Positions 12,501 through 25,712 are shown, counted from the first letter of the stretch. The stretch is DNA of 64,000 nt from Piscicola geometra (GCA_943735955.1 OX030965.1:6471503-6535502), one strand, 5' to 3'. A program made the numbers and translations. Notes: generated by a model from the sequence alone, not told the origin.

Positions 12501-15500
12501 GGAAATGTATCAATGTATTGCCTGTTTTGATAACACTCTTTAGAAAGAGATTTCTAGCAGAGATTTAATTGAGCATAAATCTAAGCCTGATTAAAAAAAC
12601 TAAATTTAAGATAAGAGTGTTTTTTTCGTAATTTCGATTTAAATATTGAAAAATTAAGATAAATTATGGCAGTGCGTGCTTGGAAACTGTGGATTGCCAT
12701 TACTCAGAGTCAAATAGGTATTTAGGTGTCTTGAATCATTATTAATTTAACACTTACCACGGCACTGAAATCACATTGAACTCAATCGAAAGACTTTCTT
12801 TACCTTCATCATGTAGGCTTAATGGAATTAGTTATGTGAGCATACTAAGATACTACTCTTAATTAGGGATTACTATTCATGTTGTTCTTTTTAAAAATAT
12901 TTTTAGGAGATTTTTCCAATTTTTTTATAAGCAAAATATTTAATAATGTTACTAGAAACACTGTCCAACTCACCTCAAACATTGACGTTCAAATTTAGGC
13001 CTTACATTCAATTTTCGAAAAATTATTGATACATAATGTGATAGCCGTAAACTACCATAAATGTTAATTAATAAATGTTTTTAAATTTTTATTATTATCT
13101 TATGTTAGTGTTAATTTTTTAAAACAAACTAATATTTCAAACACCAAACTACCAAAACTGAAAAAAGAATTTATATATATTATCTAACTTCTATCTATTC
13201 CTCCACCAATCAGAGCAAACCTATTAGCCAACATAATAATTGTACGTTCTCTTAAAATTATAATTAATTAACCTGATATTTAAATATTACAATATTAATC
13301 TTAGTTTATAATTACCCTCCTAAATTTTTTAAAGTTTCAAGTTAAATGTGAAAATTTATACAATTATTATGAATGATTTTACCAAATTATGAAACTACCA
13401 AAACTTAAATTTATAATATAACTAATTATAAAGAGTTAATATTTCCTCATTAAAAAAAATTATCGAAACATTAAAACTATTGTAAAAAAAATATAATTAA
13501 TTTTTAAAACTCACTGAAAAAAAAACAGATCTTTAACTCACCACAAAGAAAGATCCTCAAGACAAAAACGTGAAAAATAGAAAATTATACAAAACGTGGC
13601 ATCTTAAACTATTCTAATAATAACGCCAGGACCCAGAGTATATTTCGAATGTCTATATAGCAATGCTATATTATAGCATACGATATCGACACGATTTTTT
13701 TATGATGTTTTGTATGATTTATAAAAACTCAATTTTTTAATCATTTTTTGATCTTTTTTAGTTAATAAAAAAAATAATTAGTGTATATATGAAATTTTGA
13801 AAGTTTTCTACAAATATTTTCGATAGTTTATTTTAAAATAAATTATTTGCCCTCTGGAGACTGATGTAAAAGAATTTTGTCTGTTTAAATAACTTCATAA
13901 TCCAGTATTAGAAAAATAGTTTAATAAAAAAACAGCTAATTGGAATCATATTTGAAAATTTAGTAAAATATTTTTTTTCTTTTAAAAGTTGAAAAATTTA
14001 AAAGTGTAAATAGAATAATTTGATTCCTGAAAAAATGATGTATTTAAATTTACATTCAAATTATCATCATGAAAAGCATTCAAAATGAGTTAGTTTCCTA
14101 ATTGAAAATATATGTTTAAAAAAAACCAGTTATAAAAGTCAACTAAAGTTATGTAACATAACTGACATCATTGACATAAAAACTTTATCGAAACACTAAT
14201 AAATGAATCTAAACAAGTGATCACAAAAAAATAAACACAGGCACAGACATATACAAATACACACACAAGCACAGACATACAAACACACAAGCACACACCT
14301 ACACACAAATGAGATTACGCAAGCATAATGCGAGGTAGATGTGGCATGGAGGAGGAGGGTAGAGGCCACTTGAGCTGCCAACTTGGATCAGACATGCTCC
14401 AGCGAACAACTTGCTGTTATTTTGGAGGAAAGATAGATTTGTTTGGATAAAACAAAGTGCGATTGGCTAGAAAGATGAAGGAGTTTGGTGGGGTAAGTGG
14501 CATTCGATGAAATTGAATACATTTTTAAAATATACAACCGCCGAAAATTTAAATAAATTCTAGATGTAAATCAAAACTAATTCTCTTGAGTAAACTTTAA
14601 AATTTAGTATTTTGAAATCACTTTCTATCACAAGTAAAATAAGTGAATAATTTAAATTGTATTTAAAATAATTTTATTTAACTCATTCTCTATAAATAAT
14701 AATTTTTATTTAACAAGATAAATTCATTCTTTATGCGACAGAATGCAATTTAAAAGTGTTGGAGGGGTGGGTGCTGAGGTAATGATGAGGTGCTCTGTGG
14801 GGTCGTATGCCTGTCAATGTTACTCCTGACGGCTTTTCCAGCGAGACTATATTTCTTTGTGTGTATTTATATGTGTGTTTATGTGGTTGTTTGTATGAAA
14901 TTTTAATTGTGAATGTTTTTATATGTTTAATAAAGATCACCAATTAAATTTATAGAAAAAAGTGGGATAAGATTGATGAGTTTGTCTCTCAATAAAAAAA
15001 TATTTAAGAAAATGCGAGCTTTAAACTAATTTTATAGCAAAAATATTAATAAATTCTATAAAAATATTAAGAGTATACTATTTTTTATTTATATATATAG
15101 ATATATATATATAAATTATTTAAAAAGACACAATATATTTCAAAACTGTTATTATAAAATGTAAGTAATTTTTAATTTTTTAAAAATAATTAACAAAATT
15201 TGAAAAAAACAAATAAATTATTATACAATTTATACTATTGAACATACAAAATAAAATATGTAAAAATTGAAAACTAAAATTTTTTAGGAACAAAGAAAAA
15301 AAGAAAAGATTTGCTGTTGAAGTCATTGTTATTTTTGCTTTGATAAAGACCTTTGAACCGTAGGAAAGTAAGCTCATTAACTTCTACGTCTGTTTCCTGG
15401 ATCTCAGGAGAGTGGCTGTTGTGTGTGTGTAATGTGTGTTTATGTGCGTGATATTCATATTTTAATGTGTTTTTAATCTTTTTTTTCTTTATGCAACTGT

Positions 15501-16800
15501 TAGTTATTTTTTGTGATTTTTAAATTAAATACTCATGTGTGTTTGTGGCAATAATTTTCAAATAGAGTCTGAGTGTTTTGTGGTTAATCATTTGTTCAAT
15601 ACTGGTTATATGATAATTGTAGTCATTTGATCAAAACGTAAATTAAAAAAAAACATTGAACCTAATTCTTTAAAATCTATTACCAAATCCAATAAAGTTT
15701 TTTCTATGAGTTTTTTTTACATTTTGTCATTTTCTTTGACGCTATCTAGGAAAGTGTCATTTCGTTCACATTTTAGTCATCCTATCTAGTCGTGACTTTT
15801 TAAGATTTTTAAATATTTTTTTACTATCAATTAAAATGTTCTTTTCACTCACAACATCATATTAAAAAGTTACACTTCACGTCGTGGGCTTTGAATTAGT
15901 TCTTTTCAATTTTTGAATTTAGATTTTAAATTTAAATTTGAAATTGTCCAATTTTAATTGTAATAGTTTCCATTGTCTTTGAAAATTTTTGTAATTAATT
16001 TTAGCCTTTCTATTCTTTGCATTAACTTTTTTTCTTCCTATTTTAATTATTCTAATTGATAATTCGAAACAAATGATACAAGAGAAAAGATTGAAGTGAT
16101 GTGTTGGGTGTTTGTAATTAAAACCATTACTGCATTTAATTAATGGTTTATTACAATAAAATCTATATTTATTTCTATGTACATAAAAAAGTTATTTCAA
16201 AAGTATTTAACTGATCTTAGTTTTTTAAAAATTAATTTAAAGTTTCTAAATGAGTCAATATAAAAACAGAGTTAATAAATTAAAATTTATAATTTCTATA
16301 GCCTCAAATTTTGGCGTTCAAAGCAAAAAAAATTTAAAATAGAACTTTTGTTTTTCAAAATTAACAGTAGATGTTTGGAGAAACATTGCATGCTTGCGTC
16401 TCGTGCCACAACAGCACACGAAATGCATTCAAAGACCGTTATTAGTCTATTTTCATTGATTTTCCTCAAGGAAAAATATTTTTTCACGTATCAAAAATAA
16501 ATTACAAAAATATATATGTGCGTGTAGGGAGTATAGTTATAATTTGAGGGCTTGTTAATAATTCCATTCATTAGTCCTTTAATTTGTTTGAAAATTCATT
16601 TTTTAGATAATTGTTTAATGATATTTTACCATGTGATTAATTATATTATCTTATACCAAGCTATAAAAAAATGTTCAAAACATTTCATTAAAATAAAATA
16701 AAACAAAGAATTCAAATTTTTTTCATCTTTTGAATGTGTGTTTGTGTGGTTAGGTGTTTTTCCAATTTTTTCTCATCAAAGCGAATATTACAAAAGTTTC
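9561..16800. other. intergenic DNA between Hox4 and Hox1 (continued)
   Basis: AT-rich with cryptically simple patches: GATG/GAAA-rich at 9940-10640, CA-rich at 14230-14310. No homeobox, splice-supported exon, tRNA or hairpin of miRNA quality was found by eye. Confidence 0.4.
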
Positions 16801-16812
16801 GAGAGAGTGACT

Positions 16813-16878
16813 ATGCAAATGCGAAAGAGAAGAAACTTCATGTATGCAAATGCTGCAGTAAGAATGGAAATGCGAAAG
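16813..16878 (+). promoter_or_regulatory. paired octamer motifs upstream of Hox1
   Basis: Two exact ATGCAAAT octamers (16813-16820 and 16844-16851) lie 31 bp apart, and an 11-bp direct repeat AAATGCGAAAG occurs at 16817-16827 and 16868-16878. ATGCAAAT is the classical POU-domain site. The cluster is about 1.5 kb upstream of the Hox1 start codon. A regulatory role is inference only. Confidence 0.3.
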
Positions 16879-17785
16879 GAAATTGATGGAAATATTGAAT
16901 TCATGTCCTTTTTAATCTGATTGTGTGAGGCTGAGGTGTTAAGAGAATATCCTTTTGATTCAAATGTGTCTCATACTGAATTCTAAAGGAGGACAGATTA
17001 TTTTATGAACTTCACTCAGCCTCTTTATTATACATTTTTACCATTTACTAGATTTTTATATTTTTTATGAAATTTAATATATCTATCTAAAACTCAAAAA
17101 ACATTCATTTTTAATCAAATATTTATCTTTTCATCTATCAAACTACCTATGTTTTTGAAAATTTCACATTTTTGTTTTTGTCGTATTCTTGAATCTTTTA
17201 ATAATTAATCTATTTATATAGTATAATGCTTCAAATTCAACAATTTATCGAATATTTCTCTATATAAAATTCTCAATTTAACTTATCCTAATCAATTCCA
17301 AAACAATTTTCAAAAAAAACATGGTTACATTAAAAAAAAGATTTTTTCTTGAACCACTTTTCACGAAAACCATTCCCTGGAACCACCCTTCCCCTCTTTA
17401 CCATTCCAACGTCATCTTTTCCAACGACACGTCTCTTTATAGTTGGCATACAATTTGACCCTGCATGAATTCAAATATACCAGAAGATGTTTACTTTTGA
17501 TAGTGTAATAATTTTCGAATACATAATTTATTATTATTATTAAATTGACTTTTTGGGCTACTATAAGTTTTTATTTCTTAAAAAAATATTTTACAGTTTT
17601 TCACTGAATTACTTTAGCTTTTTTTAGCTTTTCTTTTTTATTTTCTCCGATCTTGTTGTGCCCTTCTTCCCCCATCTCCTTTCCCTCATGACACTCCTGT
17701 GACATGTAGTCTTGCGGGGAAGTTTTCGTTACAAGGTGTGCGAAGCTTTGACGCTCATTCAATAATGTCTTCATCTTACTCTCTG

Positions 17786-17790
<5 letters not shown>
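16879..17790. other. Hox1 upstream region, no gene recognised
   Basis: AT-rich DNA with two GC-richer patches at about 17370-17480 and 17660-17760. They might be promoter or 5' UTR sequence of Hox1, but no clear core promoter or splice donor can be assigned. Confidence 0.3.

Positions 17791-17858
<68 letters not shown>
17791..17858. repeat. (GT)n microsatellite
   Basis: About 68 nt of uninterrupted GT dinucleotide, roughly 490 nt upstream of the Hox1 start codon. Confidence 0.95.
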
Positions 17859-17859
<1 letters not shown>

Positions 17860-18346
17860 TGTGTTTTTGTATGTTTATACATACATGCATAAACATTTCT
17901 TACTGTTCATTAAAGTCTGCACATATCTACTTTATGACATTACAATATATAAAAACATAAAGATATACATGACTCGATGGTATATAAATCAATTTCTGAA
18001 AGTAGATTTTATTTATGCGTGGAATTGTGTTTATGTGGTCAAAGTGGGTGGGATGTTTAATGATTAAAAACCTTTTAAGAACTAAAAAAATTATTATTTT
18101 TACTGTTAGTTCTATAGTATTTACCAATTTAAAGTCTTTTTATGGTTTTTGAGGTGTTTATTTTTCATTTTGCTCTAGCCTATATTTTTCGAAAAAATGA
18201 AGTTTCTAAAAGTTTAAAAGTATAGTGGAAATTGTAGAGTATTGAAAAAAAGTTAAATAACCTAAATAAAATTTTAGCAAATGATTTAATCTGAAAAAAG
18301 ATACTTTCATATGAAAAAAACATGTGAAAAAGTACAATAAAAACAA

Positions 18347-21300
18347 ATGCCTGAACAACAACAACAAGCAAAACCAAATATTAACCTTCCAGAGTTTTCA
18401 AACTTCATTGAGCACATAAAACAACACGAAAGCGTAAGAAAGTATAATTTTATGTCTCCATCAATTCTACAACCTTTCCAAGAACCAACACAACAGAATC
18501 AACAACATCTACATGATTCGACATACAAAAATCTACAACTACAACAATCACATCAAGTCGAACTTGGCATTTACCATAGCTTCTCCCATAACAACAATCC
18601 TACAAATACCCAATACATCCACAGCAACAACAGCAACTTCTACTCAACCAAGGAAAAGAATGTTACTTTCACAACGAAAACTATTATGACCAATGAATCG
18701 AGTAATACATCAAAAACTAGAGTTTCTAACACTAATATCCACAAAGATCATACTTTTCAATCTTTCCGTCTATCTCTCCCATCATCATCTTTTCACGAAG
18801 ATTCTCTAAATAATCAGGATGAAGTTAAAAACATCGATATTATATCTAACAGTAATCACAAAAGTCTCTCAAATCATTCAAATGAGCAGGTTTCACTTCC
18901 ATACTTGTATGAAGTATTTAGTGATGAAATTCCTGATTCAGAATTTGAAAACACTCTTGAATTAAATGATATTGATGATAATTACAGTGTTTTAAATCAT
19001 GATAATTTTTCAAATGCGGAGATGTGTAGACAGAATGAAGCTTGTTTTTCGATCGATTATGGAAAAGTACCTGAAAATAAAAATATGATAAAATCCTTTT
19101 TGAAAAAAAGTATAGAAGGTACAGAAAACGGGGTTTTCGAAACTTATAACAGCTTCAACAAAATGAATAATTTTATTTATAAACAAAATTCAGTTATTTA
19201 CAAAAACAATGACACTGATATATGTAATTTACTTCACACAACCTCTACAACTACCAGCACTCCAACAGGTTGTATTATAACAGAAAAAAATTCTTTTCAA
19301 AGCACTCAACCATCCTGCAAAGGCTTCAGCCAATCATTGAAACATTCTTCATCCGCCATCCTAAACACCACCATTTCACAAAAAATAAATAATAATACGC
19401 ATAATCATCATCCTTGTTATCATTCTTTTTCACCATCTTGCAACCATTACCAAAACAATTCTAGGCCATCATTTTTCAACTGCCTTAGCAACGAATATAA
19501 CACAGAAGTTATCAGTATCCATGAAGACCATCCCGTTAGCAATCGATACTGTGAAATGAGTGCTTATGCAAACTATAGAAATGATAATCAAAGTTCAACA
19601 TACAGTTTCAGTGCGAATCATGCAGCAAATACAAAAGAAAAAATTGGTCCAAATAAAAACTTTGATCAAAACAACACTGTCGTTATTGACAACAGGCAAA
19701 ATAACAGCAGCGACAGTAACAGCTTTGGCCACAACAGCCGCATCAATAATTGTAACATCTACAACATTAGAAAGTTTAACAATACTCTACAATCCCGTGA
19801 TGAAATTAAGTTTGCTAGTACTTTATACAATAAAGATGTTTTAGAAAATACAACTTCTTATGTCAATACACCTTTAAGCTCTGAACCTACCAAATCATTT
19901 GAGCAAAAACATTATTATCAGAATCATGCGACGAATCAACCTCTTTTTCATCTTTCTCTGAATCATCATCATCATCATCATTCAATCCATAATGATCTTC
20001 GTTATCATCAAAGTAATCATCGCCACTATCAACCGCTGGATGCTTTGCATACGTCTTTTAGCCACAACAACCATCACCAAAACTCTCACAACTATCCTTT
20101 CAACTATCAGCCTATATCCAAGAACTATACAACAGCACCATCCTTGCTTAACCTTGAGCAACAGTCAGCAACAAAAACACCTGTGTACAAATGGCTGACG
20201 ATTAAAAGATGCAACCCGAAAAGTAAGTTGAGAAAATAATTAAAATCTATTCATAAAAATATTTAATGTGGAAAAATCAGTATATATAATCAATAAAATA
20301 ATTTGAACTGAATTGATTTACAGATTCTAGAGTGAAAAAGTTTGTTCCTACCAGCATATCAAGCAGCTTCAAGACCCTTAACCAGCCTTCAAGTTCTTCA
20401 TCACAGAAGTCTACATATAATTCCGCTAACCAGTTATCTTTGCAAATGAAGCAACAACAGCAAAACATAAACATGATTTACTCAGATCAAGTTGATAAAA
20501 GTTCAGTTTCAACATCAAATCAAAGTTTACACGATGATAACAAACTTTACAATATTACAAATATTTCATCTAACACGGTTATTTTCAGCGACATCCACAA
20601 ACACGAAAAAAGCAATAGCAACAACAATAGTCTCACTAACATGATTGGCAACCAAACTATTGTCAGCAGCAGCACTAACAACATCAGAGACCAAGATACG
20701 TTACTCTGTAACACTGAAAAAGTTCATTTCAATCTTCATCCTTTTCCAAGTAACAGTTCTAATCAGAATTCAACTCAAACTGAAATGCTATCTTTAGGAA
20801 GATTTGCATCCGGAAATGAAGGTGAAGACAAAAAAGAAACAAAAGAATCCATTGAAAATAAGAGTATAAAAAATGAAATTTCGCTGACAAAAAATTCGTT
20901 CGATGCTTCTAATAAAAGTTTTGAGGGTTATAGCTACCATAATTCCCAAAGTGATTTGTTTAATAAAAATCATAAACTGAATGACACTGACCACCTAAAC
21001 AACAACCATAAAATTCGAAATTGTTCCGAACATGGCAATGAATGTAGAAAAATTCACACTAGCACTAATTACTGTGGTTTCGTGAATAATCTAAACAACC
21101 CTAACTTCAACAACCCAGCAAACAGCCAAAGCACCATCAACAACAACAACAACAATCTTGGACGTACGAACTTCAGTAATAAACAACTAACAGAACTAGA
21201 AAAAGAATTCCACTACAACAAATATCTAACACGAGCTCGTCGCATCGAAATCTCTAACAGTTTATTGCTGAACGAAGCGCAGGTTAAGATTTGGTTTCAA

Positions 21301-21750
21301 AACCGTCGAATGAAGCATAAGAAAAGACTCAAAGAAAGTCGCAATGCTGTTGGTGAAAAAGGAAGTGGCGTGCTTACAATGGAATGCATTGACGAGGGAA
21401 GTCTTGGTGAGGCTTTTGAAAGGGCGGGTGTGGAGAATGGTAGAGATTGGAGAAAGATTGGTGCTGGTGGAGAAATACAAGACAATATGGATAAGGGTTG
21501 TGATACCAGCACGAATAGCGATATAACAATAAAGTCAAGTATATTTAAGAATTTCAAATGCAATGATCACATTGGGACAGTGAGAAAAGGCACCGAAAGC
21601 ATTAATGAAAAGAAAATGAGCGGAATTGTCATCGAAGAAAGTCAAAATGATGTTTCAGTCAATATAAACCAATATAATAATGGTAGTTCAAAAGACAGAA
21701 ATAGTATAAGTGTTGAAAGTATTCAGAATTGTAATGCTATAAAATGCTAA
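18347..21750 (+). CDS. Hox1: Hox1/labial homeodomain protein (two exons)
   Basis: Anterior-class Hox transcription factor. Exons: 18347-20222 and 20324-21750, joined across a 101-bp intron (AA|GTAAGT ... TTACAG|AT) that splits an Asn codon; about 1,100 residues. The start is fixed by an in-frame TAA at 18338 just upstream. Exon 1 ends with the Hox1 hexapeptide VYKWLTIKR, the PBC/Extradenticle contact. The homeodomain at 21151-21330 carries the labial signature [20 protein letters not shown], then [22 protein letters not shown] and MKHKKR. Everything else is low complexity: Asn/Ser/His/Gln-rich, with a six-His run near 19965. The usual labial protein is far shorter, so most of the length is disordered sequence. 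The C-terminal tail after the homeodomain is also long (about 140 residues). Identification is by remembered signatures and is very firm at the homeodomain. Confidence 0.93.
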
Positions 21751-22742
21751 TATTAATAATGTTCATCAAAAGATTTATAACTACACGGTACAAATGATTT
21801 GAGGGTTAATTAAATATTATTTTTAAACAAAAAAATAATAATCATTCCTTATCCTCCCGTCCACTTTAGTTTTTATTGAAGTTTTTTGTTTCTTGAAGAT
21901 GTTCCTATAACAAATCTTAAGATTATTCATTTCAAATTTTCACTTTGACAAATATTTTGCAAGTCATAGTTTCAATTAATATTTTTCTTTTTATATTCTG
22001 ATTTTTTGGGATATTTTAAACGTTTATATCTTAATTAATGTTTTTACTTTCTTGTTTTATTGTTGTAATATTATATACAGTTACTGATGGTTTTAAATGT
22101 CTTTTTTATTTTTTGAACCAATTGTAAATAAAATGTTTTCTAAATAAATCGGAATAAAGAAGTTGATGATTATAAGAAAAAGTAAGGTGTTCAACATTAC
22201 AATTTAACATTTTTGAACGTTTCTAATTATACGCCAGAGGGTGTGAACGATTTTCAATACTCTTCAGTGAAAGTAAAACCCTGATAAAGTTTCCTAACAT
22301 ACAGTTCTCAAAAATAAACATTTTGACATTTTTATTTAAAAAAAGTGTGGTTTCAGTTGACCATTTAACTAGATCAACTTGAGAATCTGCAAAGGTTCTT
22401 GAAAAACCACTTATGAACAAGTACGTGCAAACAAGGGTAAGTTTATTTTTTTTTTGCTGTGTGTTTATGTTGGTTTGGTTTTATAAATGAAAAGTTAGAC
22501 TCGGATTTGAGTTTAAATAATTAATTTTCAAGTTAGAATCATTATTTTTATTTTTGAAATGAATAAAAGAATTTTTGAAATGTTTGATTATATAAATTAG
22601 CACTAAACCTTTTAGAAAACAAATGTTTTTATCATTTACACACCATGTTATCCTCTATTGTATTAAAATGTTTTAAGTCTTGAAATAAAAATTGTTTTAT
22701 GTATTTATTTATATATACAAACGAAAATTCATAAACTTGATT
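21751..22742. other. Hox1 3' flank
   Basis: AT-rich sequence with AATAAA at 22127-22132 on the plus strand (more copies just after), the likely Hox1 3' end about 380 nt past the stop. AATAAA on the minus strand at 22704-22709 would serve the small minus-strand exon to the right. Confidence 0.4.
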
Positions 22743-22822
22743 TTAAATCCTCTTCATAGCTTCCTTGTGAACACGATCACGTTCGCTTGGTTTGTGCAAA
22801 CATTGGCGCAGGGCATAATTTT
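22743..22822 (-). CDS. possible terminal exon of a small unidentified gene
   Basis: A minus-strand frame preceded by an acceptor (CTGTCCAG) reads 25 residues, NYALRQCLHKPSERDRVHKE followed by AMKRI, then TAA at 22743-22745. It is clearly GC-richer than its surroundings, charged and amphipathic as real coding sequence would be, and is followed about 35 nt later by AATAAA on the same strand. The pattern weakly recalls the second helix of CX9C mitochondrial proteins such as CMC1/CMC2. I could not find the upstream exon or exons in 22830-26500, so function is unknown and the call itself is tentative. Confidence 0.35.
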
Positions 22823-25186
22823 CTGGACAGGAAACATTAGTCTATATACCGAAGATCTTTTTTTTGTCTAAATATTTGCACATTTGTATGAAACTTTAAG
22901 ATTTTAAAGAAACCATTGTAATACCTTTCTTCCAAAAGAGACTGAATAAAAATTGTTCGCTCAAAATTGTAAAAGTATAAATATAAACTACTGAGATTCT
23001 GAATAAACCAATACCTGAAATCAAATTTTCAAAAACATGAAAAGAAAACGCGTAAAAGCAAGGAATCTCAGTGCATTGAGAAGGTTCTTTGCGTGATGGT
23101 TTATAAAAGAATAGAAATTCTTGTGAATAAGTTTTAAGATAATCCTTTTTAAACATAAATGCGCATTTATCTGTATTCAGAAAAAGCCTTACAGGTAAGA
23201 ACGACAAAAAAAGAGAAAAACTTAAACAGTAATTAAAAATAATAATACTACTACTAATACAATAATTTTAGAAAAATGAGTCTCAATTCAAGTAAAAATA
23301 ACAATAAAATGTAAAAAATAATTATGAGAACAACAGAAAATTATTATAAAAATAGCGATAAAATATTAAATAAATCAAAAACAGCACAAATATCAGGACA
23401 TATCTGACTACAATCTCAAGCTACAGCTTCACATAGCAGACAAGTTAATACAGGTAAAAATTAATAAAGGTGATTCCCACGTGCGTGATCAGTCAAGCGT
23501 GAAGACGAATGTGTCATTACGAATTATAGTTAGTTAACTAAGCAAGAATAACAAGAATACAATTGATAATCTTTTGGAATTACCTTCATTATTTAATGCG
23601 AGTATTGTGCTGTTATGTGATAATAGGCACTTTCATTAGTTGAGTCTTGCTAACTCAGTCACTAGAAACTTTTGTAACAACATGATCATAATAATAATAA
23701 TGAAACTAAAACGGTTTATATTTCACATTTCTTTTCTATCGATTATTTTTCATAGAATCATTTTTTCATACTTCCCACTTTTTTCACTTCTTTTGTTGAA
23801 TGTTTTTTTCAATCTTCTTACATCTCTTTTTCTCAGGCTTTCCTATTAACTCAGAAATTATTCCCAATAACAACATTCAGAAAAGTCCGAAAGATTACTG
23901 TAATTAAAAGATTAAGTCCACTAGCATACTCTGTTTCAATTCGTTCCATGAAAATAATAATTATTGTCTAACAGCCTTTAAAGTATTATTTATTATTATT
24001 AGTATTATTAATACAGTACTTTGAAGTATAAATTTTTTTTCTCACTAAATTGCTTAAAACAATATTTGAAAACCCAAGAAAAAAACTCGAAAGCTGAAAA
24101 AAGTTGAGGGTAAGCAATAATAAAATTATATACTTCGAGTTCTATAATGCATTCGTAATAAGAAAAAAAGTTTTTTTTAGACAGTGTTTGTTGGTGCAAT
24201 AGTGAAAATATTCATTAAAAAGGGTAAGTTAAATTATTTAAAAATAAGAGGTGGAGAATGATGAAAGTCTTGGCTGTTTAAAAACAAAAAAATAATTTTT
24301 TGAATGGTATTAAGAGATTTTCGTAAACCTTTCCTATCACGACATATTAAGAAAAAGTTATATAGTATTTTGGTGAAAAAAAACCAAAAGTAGTTAGTTT
24401 TGTATTGTTTAATTTTACTCTTGAATAATTATATAGATTATAATCTAAAACATTCAGGAAGATTCCAAGATTCATACTTAAACGACCTCAACATACGCAC
24501 TGCATATTAATAAAAACAAATAAAAGTATGCAACACAATATAACAGCTAGAAAAGACACAAACTCAGCATAGCTTGCATAAATATGCCGAAATGTCAGAG
24601 GGCGCTGAAGCGTGAAGAAACGACTAAGCCTCTGCGAAGAATGAATGAGCCCCTGCGAAAAACAGCACGCTATTCACATTAGTAATTATAAGTGGTTGGT
24701 GATATTATATTAATTAATAATTATACGTGATTAGACTTATTAAAAATAATAATTGACTTGAAGGAAAGAAATTATGAAAAATGGTTGGTTGATGGGTTAT
24801 TCAGATGGAGAGATCGTTAGTGGACGAAATAAAAAAGAGCTGGTTTACAGAATTATCAACTATTAAAATCAATAATATTCAAACTTTACAGTTAATCTAT
24901 TGTTTCAAATGATATTAATATTAATTTGAAAATGAAAAGTCTAGTGTTTAATGGATAGGCTAAGTACTTTAAGAATTTGAATGCTTCAGTCTTTTATAAA
25001 AGAAAGGATGTGGCATTGCGAGCAAGAAAAAGTATAGATTGAATAAATATGATGTTAAAAATGTGGAAAAGGAAAATAAGGATCATAGTGCTTGGGATGA
25101 TCGAAATTATTTTGATTTAATGAAATTTTAGTTTTATTTTTTCACTTAAAAAGCCTTAAACAACATTATTCTACAAAAAAACATTA
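22823..25186. other. intergenic DNA
   Basis: Mostly AT-rich. At 23474-23483 the overlapping motifs TTCCCACG (reverse complement CGTGGGAA, a Su(H)/CSL-type site) and CACGTG (E-box) occur in a GC-richer patch. A second patch at 24573-24672 has a 31-codon plus-strand frame starting MPKCQRALKREETTK, of unknown meaning. Confidence 0.3.
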
Positions 25187-25434
25187 AAAAAACAATAACT
25201 TAACCAAGGTCAACTTTTTCAACAAATCTACCTCCAACATCAGTCACTCCTTAGCATCAACCACCTCAACCACATCAACCCCCCTTACAATCACTACCCC
25301 AACAACACCCTCAACACCACTAAAAACCTCAACCCCACCAACACCATCTACCTTGACCTCTTTTACTTCCTTCTCACTAACACCATCAACCCAACCAACA
25401 CCATCAACCCGTAAGCCCAACACCATCAACCCGT
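25187..25434 (+). other. Thr/Ser/Pro-rich open frame without ATG
   Basis: The plus strand is open for about 80 codons and reads as STTSTTSTPLTITTP-like sequence before running into the minisatellite. The composition is like the Thr/Ser-rich part of the nearby SoxB first exon. It may be an exon of a longer SoxB transcript, a duplicated remnant, or simply CCA/ACC-rich satellite edge. No start codon or firm acceptor is seen. Confidence 0.25.
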
Positions 25435-25712
25435 AAGCCCAACACCATCAACCCAACCAACACCATCAACCCGTAAGCCCAACACCATCAACCCAACCAA
25501 CACCATCAACCCGTAAGCCCAACACCATCAACCCAACCAACACCATCAACCCAACCAACCACATCAACCCAACCAACACCATCAACCCGTAAGCCCAACA
25601 CCATCAACCCAACCAACACCATCAACACGTAAGCCCAACACCATCAACCCAACCAACACCATCAACCCGTAAGCCCAACACCATCAACCCGTAAGCCCAA
25701 CACCATCAACAG
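25381..25712. repeat. minisatellite with recurring GTAAGC
   Basis: Tandem array of two interleaved units, one with CACCATCAACCCGTAAGCCC and one with CACCATCAACCCAACCAA. About eight copies of GTAAGCCC occur, and the array ends in AACAGGTAAGTGG, a consensus splice donor. Unit lengths are not multiples of three, so it is not coding as a whole. It lies about 0.8 kb before the SoxB start codon. Confidence 0.85.

Noticed and set aside
12669..12770. CAGTGC...GCACTG inverted words
   Set aside because: Loop of about 80 nt and a short, broken stem, not a credible precursor.
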